Below, one piece after another: positions 39,722-47,097 of a stretch of 64,000 bases of DNA. The DNA is from Pseudomonas nunensis (GTDB lineage Bacteria; Pseudomonadota; Gammaproteobacteria; Pseudomonadales; Pseudomonadaceae), in contig NZ_CP101125.1 of assembly GCF_024296925.1 (NCBI RefSeq), positions 5,768,501 through 5,832,500 on the forward strand, written 5' to 3'. The notes beneath the pieces are model-generated. The model did not search any database. It had not been told where the DNA came from and saw only the letters and a list, made by a program, of their open reading frames with translations. Within the stretch, counting starts at the first letter, position 1. The number at the start of each line of letters is the position of its first letter. Position numbers and translations under genes: made by a program.

Positions 39722-39738
39722 TTGGTTTGGTTTTTGCA
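39722..39738 (+). promoter_or_regulatory. Sigma54 promoter of ntrBC
   Basis: TTGGTTTGGTTTTTGCA has GG and GC exactly ten bases apart and a consensus TTTTTGCA -12 box; the -24 box is TTGGTT rather than TTGGCA. Transcription would begin near 39749, 46 bases before the ntrB start. Together with the upstream NtrC site this implies autoregulation of ntrBC. Confidence 0.65.
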
Positions 39739-39794
39739 TTTTCCCCGCATCAGCGCTCATTTGTTGCGCGCACCCTGCTCCAAAAGAGGTCCGG

Positions 39795-40880
39795 ATGACC
39801 ATTAGCGACGCACTGCATCGACTATTACTCGACAACCTGACCACCGCCACCATCCTGCTCGACGCCGAACTGCGCCTCGAGTACATGAACCCGGCGGCGG
39901 AAATGCTCCTGGCCATCAGCGGCCAGCGTAGCCATGGGCAGTTCATCAGTGAGTTGTTCACCGAATCTACTGAAGCCTTGAATTCCCTGCGCCAGGCCGT
40001 CGAGCAAGCGCACCCGTTCACCAAGCGCGAAGCGATGCTCACCGCCCTCACCGGCCAGACCCTGACCGTTGATTACGCGGTCACGCCGATCCTGAGCAAC
40101 GGCGACACGATGCTGCTGCTGGAAGTCCACCCCCGTGACCGCTTGCTGCGGATCACCAAGGAAGAGGCGCAGCTGTCGAAGCAGGAAACCAGCAAGATGC
40201 TGGTACGCGGCCTCGCTCATGAGATTAAGAATCCGCTGGGCGGGATTCGCGGCGCCGCGCAATTGCTCGCCCGCGAGCTGCCGGAAGAAAGCCTGCGCGA
40301 CTACACCAACGTGATCATCGAAGAAGCCGATCGTCTGCGAAACCTCGTGGACCGGATGCTCGGCTCGAACAAACTGCCTTCTCTGGCCATGTGCAATATC
40401 CACGAAGTGCTGGAGCGGGTCAGTCAGTTGGTTGAGGCCGAAAGCCAGGGCTGCATCACCTTGGTGCGCGACTACGACCCGAGCATTCCCGACGTGTTGA
40501 TCGATCGCGAACAGATGATCCAGGCCGTGCTGAACATCGTGCGCAACGCGATGCAGGCCATCAGCAGCCAGAACGAGCTGCGCCTGGGCCGCATCAGTTT
40601 GCGCACCCGCGCCATGCGCCAGTTCACCATCGGCCACGTGCGCCATCGCCTGGTGACCAAGATCGAGATCATCGACAACGGTCCGGGCATTCCTGCGGAT
40701 TTGCAGGAAACCATCTTCTTTCCAATGGTCAGTGGCCGCCCGGACGGTACCGGGCTGGGCTTGGCCATTACCCAGAACATCATCAGCCAGCACCAGGGCT
40801 TGATCGAGTGTGACAGCCACCCAGGCCACACCACTTTCTCGATCTTTCTGCCACTGGAACAAGGAGCCACATCGACATGA
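39795..40880 (+). CDS. ntrB: Nitrogen sensor kinase NtrB (NRII)
   Basis: From the ATG at 39795 (AGAGGT upstream) the product is 361 residues: an N-terminal PAS domain, the phosphorylated His142 in RGLAHEIKNPLGG, the N-box IVRNAMQAIS and the G-boxes IDNGPGIP and GTGLGLAI. It is cytoplasmic, with no membrane segment. It phosphorylates NtrC under nitrogen limitation and is switched to phosphatase by PII. A longer frame back to 39474 is not homologous. It overlaps ntrC by four bases. Confidence 0.96.
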   Translation: MTISDALHRLLLDNLTTATILLDAELRLEYMNPAAEMLLAISGQRSHGQFISELFTESTEALNSLRQAVEQAHPFTKREAMLTALTGQTLTVDYAVTPILSNGDTMLLLEVHPRDRLLRITKEEAQLSKQETSKMLVRGLAHEIKNPLGGIRGAAQLLARELPEESLRDYTNVIIEEADRLRNLVDRMLGSNKLPSLAMCNIHEVLERVSQLVEAESQGCITLVRDYDPSIPDVLIDREQMIQAVLNIVRNAMQAISSQNELRLGRISLRTRAMRQFTIGHVRHRLVTKIEIIDNGPGIPADLQETIFFPMVSGRPDGTGLGLAITQNIISQHQGLIECDSHPGHTTFSIFLPLEQGATST

Positions 40881-42313
40881 GCCGTAGTGAAACCGTGTGG
40901 ATCGTCGATGACGACCGTTCTATCCGTTGGGTCCTGGAAAAAGCCTTGCAGCAAGAAGGCATGACCACGCAAAGCTTCGACAGCGCCGATGGCGTGATGA
41001 GCCGCCTGGCGCGCCAGCAGCCGGACGTGATCATCTCCGACATCCGCATGCCGGGTGCCAGCGGCCTGGACCTTTTGGCGCGGATTCGCGAACAACACCC
41101 ACGGCTGCCGGTCATCATCATGACTGCCCACTCGGACCTGGACAGCGCTGTCGCCTCCTACCAGGGCGGCGCGTTCGAATACCTGCCCAAGCCGTTCGAT
41201 GTCGACGAAGCGGTCTCCCTGGTCAAGCGCGCCAACCAGCACGCCCAGGAACAGCAAGGCCTGGAAGTCCCGGTCGCCTTGACTCGCACCCCGGAAATCA
41301 TCGGTGAAGCGCCGGCGATGCAGGAAGTGTTTCGCGCCATCGGGCGCTTGAGCCACTCCAACATCACCGTGCTGATCAACGGCGAATCCGGCACCGGTAA
41401 AGAACTGGTGGCCCACGCCCTGCACCGCCACAGCCCACGCGCGGCCTCGCCGTTCATTGCGTTGAACATGGCGGCGATCCCGAAAGACCTGATGGAATCC
41501 GAGCTCTTCGGCCACGAAAAAGGCGCGTTCACTGGCGCGGCCAACCTGCGTCGCGGGCGCTTTGAACAGGCTGACGGCGGCACGTTGTTCCTCGATGAAA
41601 TCGGCGACATGCCGGCGGACACCCAGACCCGTTTGCTGCGGGTATTGGCCGATGGCGAGTTCTATCGCGTCGGTGGTCATACACCGGTGAAGGTCGATGT
41701 GCGCATCATCGCCGCGACCCACCAGAATCTGGAAACTCTGGTGCACGCCGGGAAATTCCGTGAGGACTTGTTCCACCGCCTCAACGTGATCCGCATCCAC
41801 ATTCCACGGCTGTCGGACCGTCGCGAAGACATCCCGACCCTGGCCAAGCACTTCCTCAGCCGCGCCGCGCAAGAACTGGCGGTGGAACCGAAGCTGCTGA
41901 AAAGCGAAACCGAGGAATACCTGAAGAACCTGCCGTGGGGCGGCAACGTGCGTCAGCTGGAGAACACCTGCCGCTGGATCACGGTGATGGCTTCGGGTCG
42001 CGAAGTGCACATCAGTGACTTGCCGCCGGAGCTGCTGAACCTGCCGCAGGATTCGGCGCCGGTGACCAACTGGGAGCAAGCGCTGCGCCAGTGGGCTGAT
42101 CAGGCGTTGGCTCGTGGTCAGTCGAGCCTGCTCGACAGCGCGGTGCCGGCGTTCGAGCGGATCATGATCGAAACCGCCCTCAAACACACCGCCGGCCGCC
42201 GTCGCGATGCAGCGGTTTTGCTGGGCTGGGGGCGTAATACCCTGACGCGCAAGATCAAGGAATTGGGGATGAAGGTCGATGGTGGGGATGATGATGAGGG
42301 GGAAGAGGGTTAA
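40877..42313 (+). CDS. ntrC: Nitrogen response regulator NtrC (NRI)
   Basis: A 478-residue sigma54 activator: receiver domain with phospho-acceptor Asp55 (IISDIRMPG), AAA+ domain with Walker A GESGTGKE at 169-176, the sigma54-contact loop GAFTGA, Walker B GGTLFLDEIGD, and a C-terminal Fis-type helix-turn-helix (RRRDAAVLLGWGRNTLTRKI). It should activate glnA, ntrBC itself and the NrsZ-like RNA gene downstream, all of which carry sigma54 elements here. Confidence 0.97.
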   Translation: MSRSETVWIVDDDRSIRWVLEKALQQEGMTTQSFDSADGVMSRLARQQPDVIISDIRMPGASGLDLLARIREQHPRLPVIIMTAHSDLDSAVASYQGGAFEYLPKPFDVDEAVSLVKRANQHAQEQQGLEVPVALTRTPEIIGEAPAMQEVFRAIGRLSHSNITVLINGESGTGKELVAHALHRHSPRAASPFIALNMAAIPKDLMESELFGHEKGAFTGAANLRRGRFEQADGGTLFLDEIGDMPADTQTRLLRVLADGEFYRVGGHTPVKVDVRIIAATHQNLETLVHAGKFREDLFHRLNVIRIHIPRLSDRREDIPTLAKHFLSRAAQELAVEPKLLKSETEEYLKNLPWGGNVRQLENTCRWITVMASGREVHISDLPPELLNLPQDSAPVTNWEQALRQWADQALARGQSSLLDSAVPAFERIMIETALKHTAGRRRDAAVLLGWGRNTLTRKIKELGMKVDGGDDDEGEEG

Positions 42314-42347
42314 TTAGCCTTCAGTTATTCGCTGACCTCTAGATCCA

Positions 42348-42505
42348 ATCGCGAGCAAGCTCGCTCCCACAGGGATTTTTGGTGGTTTCACAATCGGGTG
42401 AACACTATCGAACCCTGTGGGAGCGGGCTTGCTCGCGAAGGGGCCGGCACATCCAACATCGATATCGCTTGAAACACCGCCTTCGCGAGCAAGCCCGCTC
42501 CCACA
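42348..42505. repeat. Triple REP cluster, family 1
   Basis: Three REP copies: one inverted copy with a changed base (GAGCAAGCTCGCTCCCACA), then a standard inverted pair (tail at 42505). It lies right after the ntrC stop and before the NrsZ-like RNA gene. Between 42314 and 42928 there is no protein gene. Confidence 0.92.
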
Positions 42506-42616
42506 TTTAAAGCTTCATGCACCGCACCAATGCACGATGACCCGCAATCGCGCACAGCAGCTCTTCTGAAATCTCGTCCTGAAACGCAAAAAATCTCAAC
42601 CTGCACAAACACAAAA

Positions 42617-42633
42617 GCCCCGAATAACGGGGC
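42617..42633 (-). terminator. Intrinsic terminator for minus-strand transcripts
   Basis: GCCCCG-AATAA-CGGGGC forms a perfect six-pair stem. On the minus strand it is followed by TTTTGTGTTTG, a usable U-tract; on the plus strand no T-run follows. It would end a transcript coming from the minus-strand gene at 42929, which would then run antisense through the NrsZ-like RNA. Confidence 0.55.
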
Positions 42634-42676
42634 CTGCAGCGCATTAGCACAACTTTCTGTTTCAACTTGTTAAAAC

Positions 42677-42694
42677 CTGGCACGCCCCCTGCAG
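42677..42694 (+). promoter_or_regulatory. Sigma54 promoter of the NrsZ-like RNA
   Basis: CTGGCACGCCCCCTGCAG matches the -24 box TGGCACG perfectly and has GC at the exact -12 distance (GG-N10-GC). Transcription is expected near 42704. Upstream, TGCACCGCACCAATGCAC at 42518-42535 contains NtrC-like half-sites about 180 bp before the start. Confidence 0.82.
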
Positions 42695-42703
42695 TAGTCC
42701 TTT

Positions 42704-42931
42704 CAGTGATTCAGTTCACTACCCGGTTTCGGGGACCTTGGTACAGGCAGGCCGGGGATTCCCCTCTTTACATCGGGCTCACACCGCCAACGCGACGAGC
42801 CCAACCCGTTTTGGGGCCCTTGATACAGGCAGGTCAGGGGTTCCTTCTTTACACCGGGACTTGCACGCAATGCGTAAGTCCCTGCCGTTTTGGGAACCTT
42901 GGTACAGGCAGGCCGGGGATTCCCTCTTTTA
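42704..42931 (+). ncRNA. nrsZ: NrsZ-type nitrogen-regulated small RNA
   Basis: Downstream of ntrC and behind a sigma54 promoter lies a non-coding stretch with three repeats. Each folds into an inner stem CCUUGG/CCGGGG (42736-42757, 42897-42918) or CCUUGA/UCAGGG (42818-42839) closing the same loop UACAGGCAGG, with an outer GGGG-type stem. The middle copy carries compensatory changes, evidence of selection on structure. Two linker hairpins lie between (GGGCTC/GAGCCC at 42775-42802; GGGACTT...AAGTCCC at 42856-42882). The third repeat is followed by CTCTTTTATT and can serve as terminator. Position and layout match NrsZ of P. aeruginosa, an NtrBC/sigma54-dependent RNA that is processed and affects rhamnolipid synthesis and swarming. 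Ends are predicted. Confidence 0.85.
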
Positions 42932-43324
42932 TTGCTCCCGGAGATGGATCTCCAGCCGCCAGCGATCATCGACCTCACTACCGGCCCACTCACCTTGCAG
43001 TGGCCGGGCCGCCACCACCGTCAGCAACACCCCCCCATCACTCAAACGCACGCGCCAGTTCACGTCTTTGCCGTTGACCTTGAGCTGGCCTTTCTGCGCC
43101 TTGCCTTCGGCCTCGAACAACAACGCGACGCTGCCATCCACCACCTCGCCATGAGTCTTGGGTTCGTTGTTGAACCACACCACCAGCCCGTCGTCGGTGA
43201 CCTCGACCTGCTGCAGTTCAGTGGGGTCGGGCGTGGTCAGGCGACCGATCATCAGCCCCACCATCAGCCCGACAATCGCCAGCGATCCCATCACTCGCGG
43301 GAATAGTTTCGAACGGTTGTCCAC
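42929..43324 (-). CDS. Conserved membrane-anchored hypothetical protein
   Basis: The minus-strand frame encodes an N-terminal hydrophobic anchor (VMGSLAIVGLMVGLMIG) followed by a small beta-rich domain (DDGLVVWFNNEPKTHGEVV, then VALLFEAEG) probably in the periplasm. I start it at GTG 43324 (131 residues); the ATG at 43369 overlaps the trmL start codon on the other strand. An internal ATG at 43291 is also possible. It occupies the place of PA5126 in P. aeruginosa. Function unknown. Its stop meets the 3' end of the NrsZ-like RNA. Confidence 0.75.
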   Translation of the reverse strand: MDNRSKLFPRVMGSLAIVGLMVGLMIGRLTTPDPTELQQVEVTDDGLVVWFNNEPKTHGEVVDGSVALLFEAEGKAQKGQLKVNGKDVNWRVRLSDGGVLLTVVAARPLQGEWAGSEVDDRWRLEIHLREQ

Positions 43325-43367
43325 GGGCGGCGTAGAATGCCGCTCATCTTTACCTTCGGAGCCGTGC

Positions 43368-43823
43368 ATGTTTCACGTCATCCTCTTCCAACCAGAAATT
43401 CCGCCGAATACCGGCAACGTTATCAGGCTGTGCGCCAACAGTGGCTGCCACCTGCATTTGATCGAACCGCTGGGCTTCGAGATGGACGACAAGCGCCTGC
43501 GCCGGGCCGGCCTCGATTACCACGAGTACGCCACCCTGCAACGCCACGCCGACCTGGCGAGTTGCCTGGAAAGCCTCGGTCATCCACGGCTGTTCGCGTT
43601 CACCACCAAGGGCTCGCGGCCGTTTCACGATGCCAGCTTCGCCGAGGGCGACGCCTTCCTGTTCGGCCCGGAAAGCCGTGGCTTGCCCGCCGAAGTGCTC
43701 GATGCACTCCCCGGCGAACAACGCCTGCGCCTGCCGATGCGCGAAGGCTGCCGCAGCCTGAACCTGTCGAACACCGTGGCGGTTGCCGTGTACGAAGGCT
43801 GGCGCCAACTCGGTTTCAAGTAA
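43368..43823 (+). CDS. trmL: tRNA (cytidine/uridine-34 2'-O)-methyltransferase
   Basis: From the ATG at 43368 a 151-residue SPOUT methyltransferase with the knot motifs EIPPNTGNVIRLCANSG, FLFGPESRGLP and the C-terminal CRSLNLSNTVAVAVYE. TrmL methylates the wobble base of tRNA-Leu isoacceptors. A longer frame from 43158 overlaps the divergent gene and is not used. Start is supported by the conserved MFHVILFQPEIP N-terminus. Confidence 0.95.
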   Translation: MFHVILFQPEIPPNTGNVIRLCANSGCHLHLIEPLGFEMDDKRLRRAGLDYHEYATLQRHADLASCLESLGHPRLFAFTTKGSRPFHDASFAEGDAFLFGPESRGLPAEVLDALPGEQRLRLPMREGCRSLNLSNTVAVAVYEGWRQLGFK

Positions 43824-43836
43824 CGCACATAACAAA

Positions 43837-43926
43837 TGTGGGAGCGGGCTTGCTCGCGAAGGGGCCATAACATTCAACATCATCGTTGACTGTTACACCG
43901 CCTTCGCGAGCAAGCCCGCTCCCACA
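43837..43926. repeat. REP pair (BIME), family 1
   Basis: Inverted REP copies in the convergent gap between trmL and secB, with an inner palindrome around TCAACATCATCGTTGA. Confidence 0.93.
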
Positions 43927-43952
43927 TTGGACTTGCCTGGACTCGGGACCGT

Positions 43953-44438
43953 TTATTGAACGGTTGGAGTCTCGCCCTCTGCCTGCATGCGTTGCAGTTC
44001 TTGTGCGTACAGCGCGTCGAAGTTCACCGGAGCCAGCATCAGGGCCGGGAACGAACCGCGGGTCACCAGGCTGTCCAGGGTTTCGCGAGCGTACGGGAAC
44101 AGGATGTTCGGGCAGAACGCGCCGAGGGTGTGGCTCATCGAAGCGTCGTCCAGGTTCTTGATCAGGAAGATCCCGGCCTGTTGCACTTCAGCGATGAACG
44201 CCACTTCTTCACCGTTTTTCACGGTAACCGACAAAGTCAGCACTACTTCGTGGAAGTCACCTTCCAGAGCCTTTTGACGGGTATTCAGATCCAGACCGAC
44301 GCTCGGTTCCCACTGCTGGCGGAAGATCGCCGGGCTTTTCGGGGCTTCGAAGGACAAGTCACGTACGTAGATGCGCTGCAAGGAGAATTGCGGTGCGGTT
44401 TCTTCTTCGCTAGCTGCAGTGTTCTGTTGGTCAGTCAT
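43953..44438 (-). CDS. secB: Protein-export chaperone SecB
   Basis: A 161-residue acidic protein matching SecB over its length, with the conserved [19 protein letters not shown] near residue 18 and the late [20 protein letters not shown]. SecB holds precursors unfolded and hands them to SecA. It is the last gene of a rhodanese-like / grxC / secB cluster, 56 bp after grxC. No irregularities. Confidence 0.97.
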   Translation of the reverse strand: MTDQQNTAASEEETAPQFSLQRIYVRDLSFEAPKSPAIFRQQWEPSVGLDLNTRQKALEGDFHEVVLTLSVTVKNGEEVAFIAEVQQAGIFLIKNLDDASMSHTLGAFCPNILFPYARETLDSLVTRGSFPALMLAPVNFDALYAQELQRMQAEGETPTVQ

Positions 44439-44494
44439 CTCAGATCCTTTCTGATCTTTGGTCTTTTAGGGTTTGCTGTTCTTGGGTGCTTAAG

Positions 44495-44749
44495 TCAGGC
44501 CTTGAGCATGGCGTCGAGCTTACCGGCACGCTCAAGGGCAAACAAATCATCACAGCCACCGATGTGGCGCTCGCCGATCCAGATCTGCGGCACGGACGTA
44601 CGCCCGGCTTTCTGGGCCATGGCGGCACGCACCTGCGGCTTGCCATCGACCTTGATCTCTTCGAAGGCCACACCTTTGTTCTCGAGCAAGTACTTGGCTC
44701 GCGAGCAATAAGGGCAGTAATCGCTGGAATAGACGACGACGTTGCTCAT
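44495..44749 (-). CDS. grxC: Glutaredoxin 3
   Basis: An 84-residue glutaredoxin with the dithiol active site CPYC near residue 12 (YCPYCSRAK), the cis-Pro region VPQIWIG and the GSH-binding HIGGCDDL. It reduces disulfides and mixed glutathione disulfides in the cytoplasm. It starts one base before the stop of the upstream rhodanese-like gene ends, giving a tight operon with secB. Confidence 0.96.
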   Translation of the reverse strand: MSNVVVYSSDYCPYCSRAKYLLENKGVAFEEIKVDGKPQVRAAMAQKAGRTSVPQIWIGERHIGGCDDLFALERAGKLDAMLKA

Positions 44750-44750
44750 A

Positions 44751-45164
44751 TCACTTCACCAGCGGCAGGTTGTCGCCCTTCCAGCTGGAAATCCCGCCGG
44801 AGAGCTTGGCGGCGGTGAAGCCGGATTTCATCAGTTCGCGGGCATGAGTGCCGGCGGTCTGGCCCTGGGCATCGACCAGAATGATGGTCTTGGCCTTGTG
44901 CTTTTCCAGTTCGCCAACGCGAGCGGTCAACTTGTCGTGAGGAATGTTCAACGCGCCAACGATATGGCCGGCGGCGAAATCCTTGGTCGAACGAATGTCG
45001 ATCACCACGCCTGCGTCCTTGTTGACCAGCCCGGTCAGCTCGCCGGTGCTCAGGCTGCGACCGCCGCCTTTCATCTCATGGGCGATCAGCAGAGCCAGCA
45101 GAACAACGAAAATACCGGCCAGCAAATAGTGGGTGGTGGCAAATGCAATCAGGTGATCAAGCAT
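44751..45164 (-). CDS. Membrane-anchored rhodanese-like protein, no catalytic Cys
   Basis: A 137-residue protein with an N-terminal membrane segment (HYLLAGIFVVLLALLIAHE) and a rhodanese fold (VVIDIRSTKDFAAGHIVGAL, later AAKLSGGISSW). The active-site loop reads VDAQGQTAGTHA, without the cysteine that carries persulfide in active rhodaneses, and no other Cys is present in the domain. It resembles YibN, found next to grxC and secB in many gammaproteobacteria. Likely a binding or scaffold domain at the membrane. Confidence 0.9.
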   Translation of the reverse strand: MLDHLIAFATTHYLLAGIFVVLLALLIAHEMKGGGRSLSTGELTGLVNKDAGVVIDIRSTKDFAAGHIVGALNIPHDKLTARVGELEKHKAKTIILVDAQGQTAGTHARELMKSGFTAAKLSGGISSWKGDNLPLVK

Positions 45165-45317
45165 TTAAGGTGGTTCCAGGGCGTTAAAAGTGGGCCAGTA
45201 TACACAGCCCCTAGGGTGGGCCAAACCCCGTCCGGCGGTGACGCGGTGTGAACTTCGCTTTAAACTGCCACTCCCTTTTCCATCGCCCTCTTTTTAACTC
45301 AGCCACGAGTGGAATCC

Positions 45318-46847
45318 ATGACTACCACGCCTAAACCTTTGGTCCTGATCATTCTCGATGGCTTCGGTCACAGTGAGAGCCACGAAGCCAACGCCGTGTA
45401 CTCGGCGAAGAAGCCAGTCCTGGACCGTCTGACCGCCAGCGTACCGAACGGCCTGATCTCGGGCAGCGGCATGGACGTCGGCTTGCCGGACGGCCAGATG
45501 GGCAACTCCGAAGTCGGCCACATGAACCTCGGCGCCGGCCGCGTGGTGTATCAGGACTTCACCCGCGTGACCAAATCGATCCGCGACGGCGAGTTCTTCG
45601 AGAACCCGACCATCTGCGCCGCCGTCGATAAAGCCGTCGCTGCTGGCAAAGCCGTGCACTTCATGGGTCTGCTGTCCGACGGCGGCGTGCACAGCCACCA
45701 GGATCACCTGGTCGCCATGGCCGAACTGGCCTTCAAGCGCGGCGCCGAAAAAATCTACTTGCACGCTTTCCTCGACGGTCGCGACACCCCGCCGAAAAGC
45801 GCCCAGTCGTCCATCGAACTGCTCGACGCGACGTTCCAGGCTTTGGGTAAAGGCCGGATCGCCAGCATCGTCGGCCGTTATTTCGCCATGGACCGTGACA
45901 ACCGTTGGGATCGTGTAGCCCAGGCTTACAACCTGATTGTCGACGGCAACGGCGAATTCAACGCCGCCACCGCTCAGGAAGGCCTGCAAGCCGCTTACGA
46001 GCGTGGCGAGAGCGACGAATTCGTCAAAGCCACCTCGATCGGCGAGCCGGTGAAAGTCGAAGACGGCGACGCCGTGGTGTTCATGAACTTCCGCGCTGAC
46101 CGCGCCCGTGAACTGACCCGCGTGTTCGTCGAAGACGATTTCAAGGACTTCGAACGGGCGCGCCAGCCAAAACTGGCCGGCTTCGTGATGCTGACCCAAT
46201 ACGCCGCCAGCATTCCTGCACCGTCGGCCTTCGCCGCTGGCAGCCTGGAAAACGTGCTGGGCGATTACCTGGCGAAAAACGGCAAGACTCAGCTGCGTAT
46301 CGCTGAAACCGAAAAATATGCCCACGTGACCTTCTTCTTCTCTGGCGGTCGCGAAGAACCGTTCCCGGGCGAAGAACGCATCCTGATCCCGTCGCCAAAA
46401 GTCGCCACCTATGACTTGCAGCCAGAGATGAGCGCCCCGGAAGTTACCGACCGCATCGTCGACGCCATCGAAAATCAGCGCTACGACGTGATCGTGGTCA
46501 ACTACGCCAACGGCGACATGGTCGGCCACAGCGGCAACCTTGAAGCTGCGGTGAAAGCTGTGGAATGCCTGGACCTGTGCGTCGGTCGCATCACCGCCGC
46601 GCTGGAAAAAGTCGGCGGCGAAGCGCTGATCACTGCCGACCACGGCAACTGCGAAAAAATGTCCGACGAAGAAACCCACCAGGCACACACCGCTCACACC
46701 ACCGAGCCGGTGCCGTTCATTTATGTCGGCAAGCGTGACTTCAAGGTCCGTGATGGCGGCGTGCTGGCGGATGTCGCGCCGACCATGCTGATGCTGATGG
46801 GCCTGGAAATCCCGAAAGAAATGACCGGGACTTCGATTTTGGTGTAA
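45318..46847 (+). CDS. gpmI: Phosphoglycerate mutase, cofactor-independent
   Basis: A 509-residue Mn-dependent enzyme of the alkaline phosphatase superfamily, interconverting 2- and 3-phosphoglycerate. Motifs: [15 protein letters not shown] [13 protein letters not shown] at the N-terminus, catalytic Ser in [41 protein letters not shown] and [11 protein letters not shown]. The ATG at 45318 follows GAGTGG; a GTG at 45309 is in frame but less likely. It is the first gene of a run with envC, ctpA and yibQ, from which it is separated by a REP pair. Confidence 0.96.
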   Translation: MTTTPKPLVLIILDGFGHSESHEANAVYSAKKPVLDRLTASVPNGLISGSGMDVGLPDGQMGNSEVGHMNLGAGRVVYQDFTRVTKSIRDGEFFENPTICAAVDKAVAAGKAVHFMGLLSDGGVHSHQDHLVAMAELAFKRGAEKIYLHAFLDGRDTPPKSAQSSIELLDATFQALGKGRIASIVGRYFAMDRDNRWDRVAQAYNLIVDGNGEFNAATAQEGLQAAYERGESDEFVKATSIGEPVKVEDGDAVVFMNFRADRARELTRVFVEDDFKDFERARQPKLAGFVMLTQYAASIPAPSAFAAGSLENVLGDYLAKNGKTQLRIAETEKYAHVTFFFSGGREEPFPGEERILIPSPKVATYDLQPEMSAPEVTDRIVDAIENQRYDVIVVNYANGDMVGHSGNLEAAVKAVECLDLCVGRITAALEKVGGEALITADHGNCEKMSDEETHQAHTAHTTEPVPFIYVGKRDFKVRDGGVLADVAPTMLMLMGLEIPKEMTGTSILV

Positions 46848-46873
46848 TCGCTCTTTCAAACACCGAAAAACCC

Positions 46874-46963
46874 TGTGGGAGCGGGCTTGCTCGCGAATGC
46901 GGTGTATCAGGCAATAAAGATGTCGCCTGACACACCCTCTTCGCGAGCAAGCCCGCTCCCACA
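46874..46963. repeat. REP pair (BIME), family 1
   Basis: Inverted REP copies in the 250-bp gap between gpmI and envC. The remaining gap bases carry the envC leader, with a T-run (CATTTTTTTTGCGG) at 47035-47045. Confidence 0.93.
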
Positions 46964-47097
46964 TTGGTTTTGTGGTGTTTTGGAGTGTTTTTGGAGGCAA
47001 CTCCACTCCAGTTATCACACAGTCCCAATTGGGCATTTTTTTTGCGGCGCTTGCCGGGCATACTAGGCCGTCCCTTTCCCTGGTATCACCCGCCTCT

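Noticed and set aside
42728..42931. Three similar repeats that could suggest a CRISPR array
   Set aside because: Only three diverged copies of unequal spacing, covarying stems, a sigma54 promoter and a terminator; this is a structured RNA gene.
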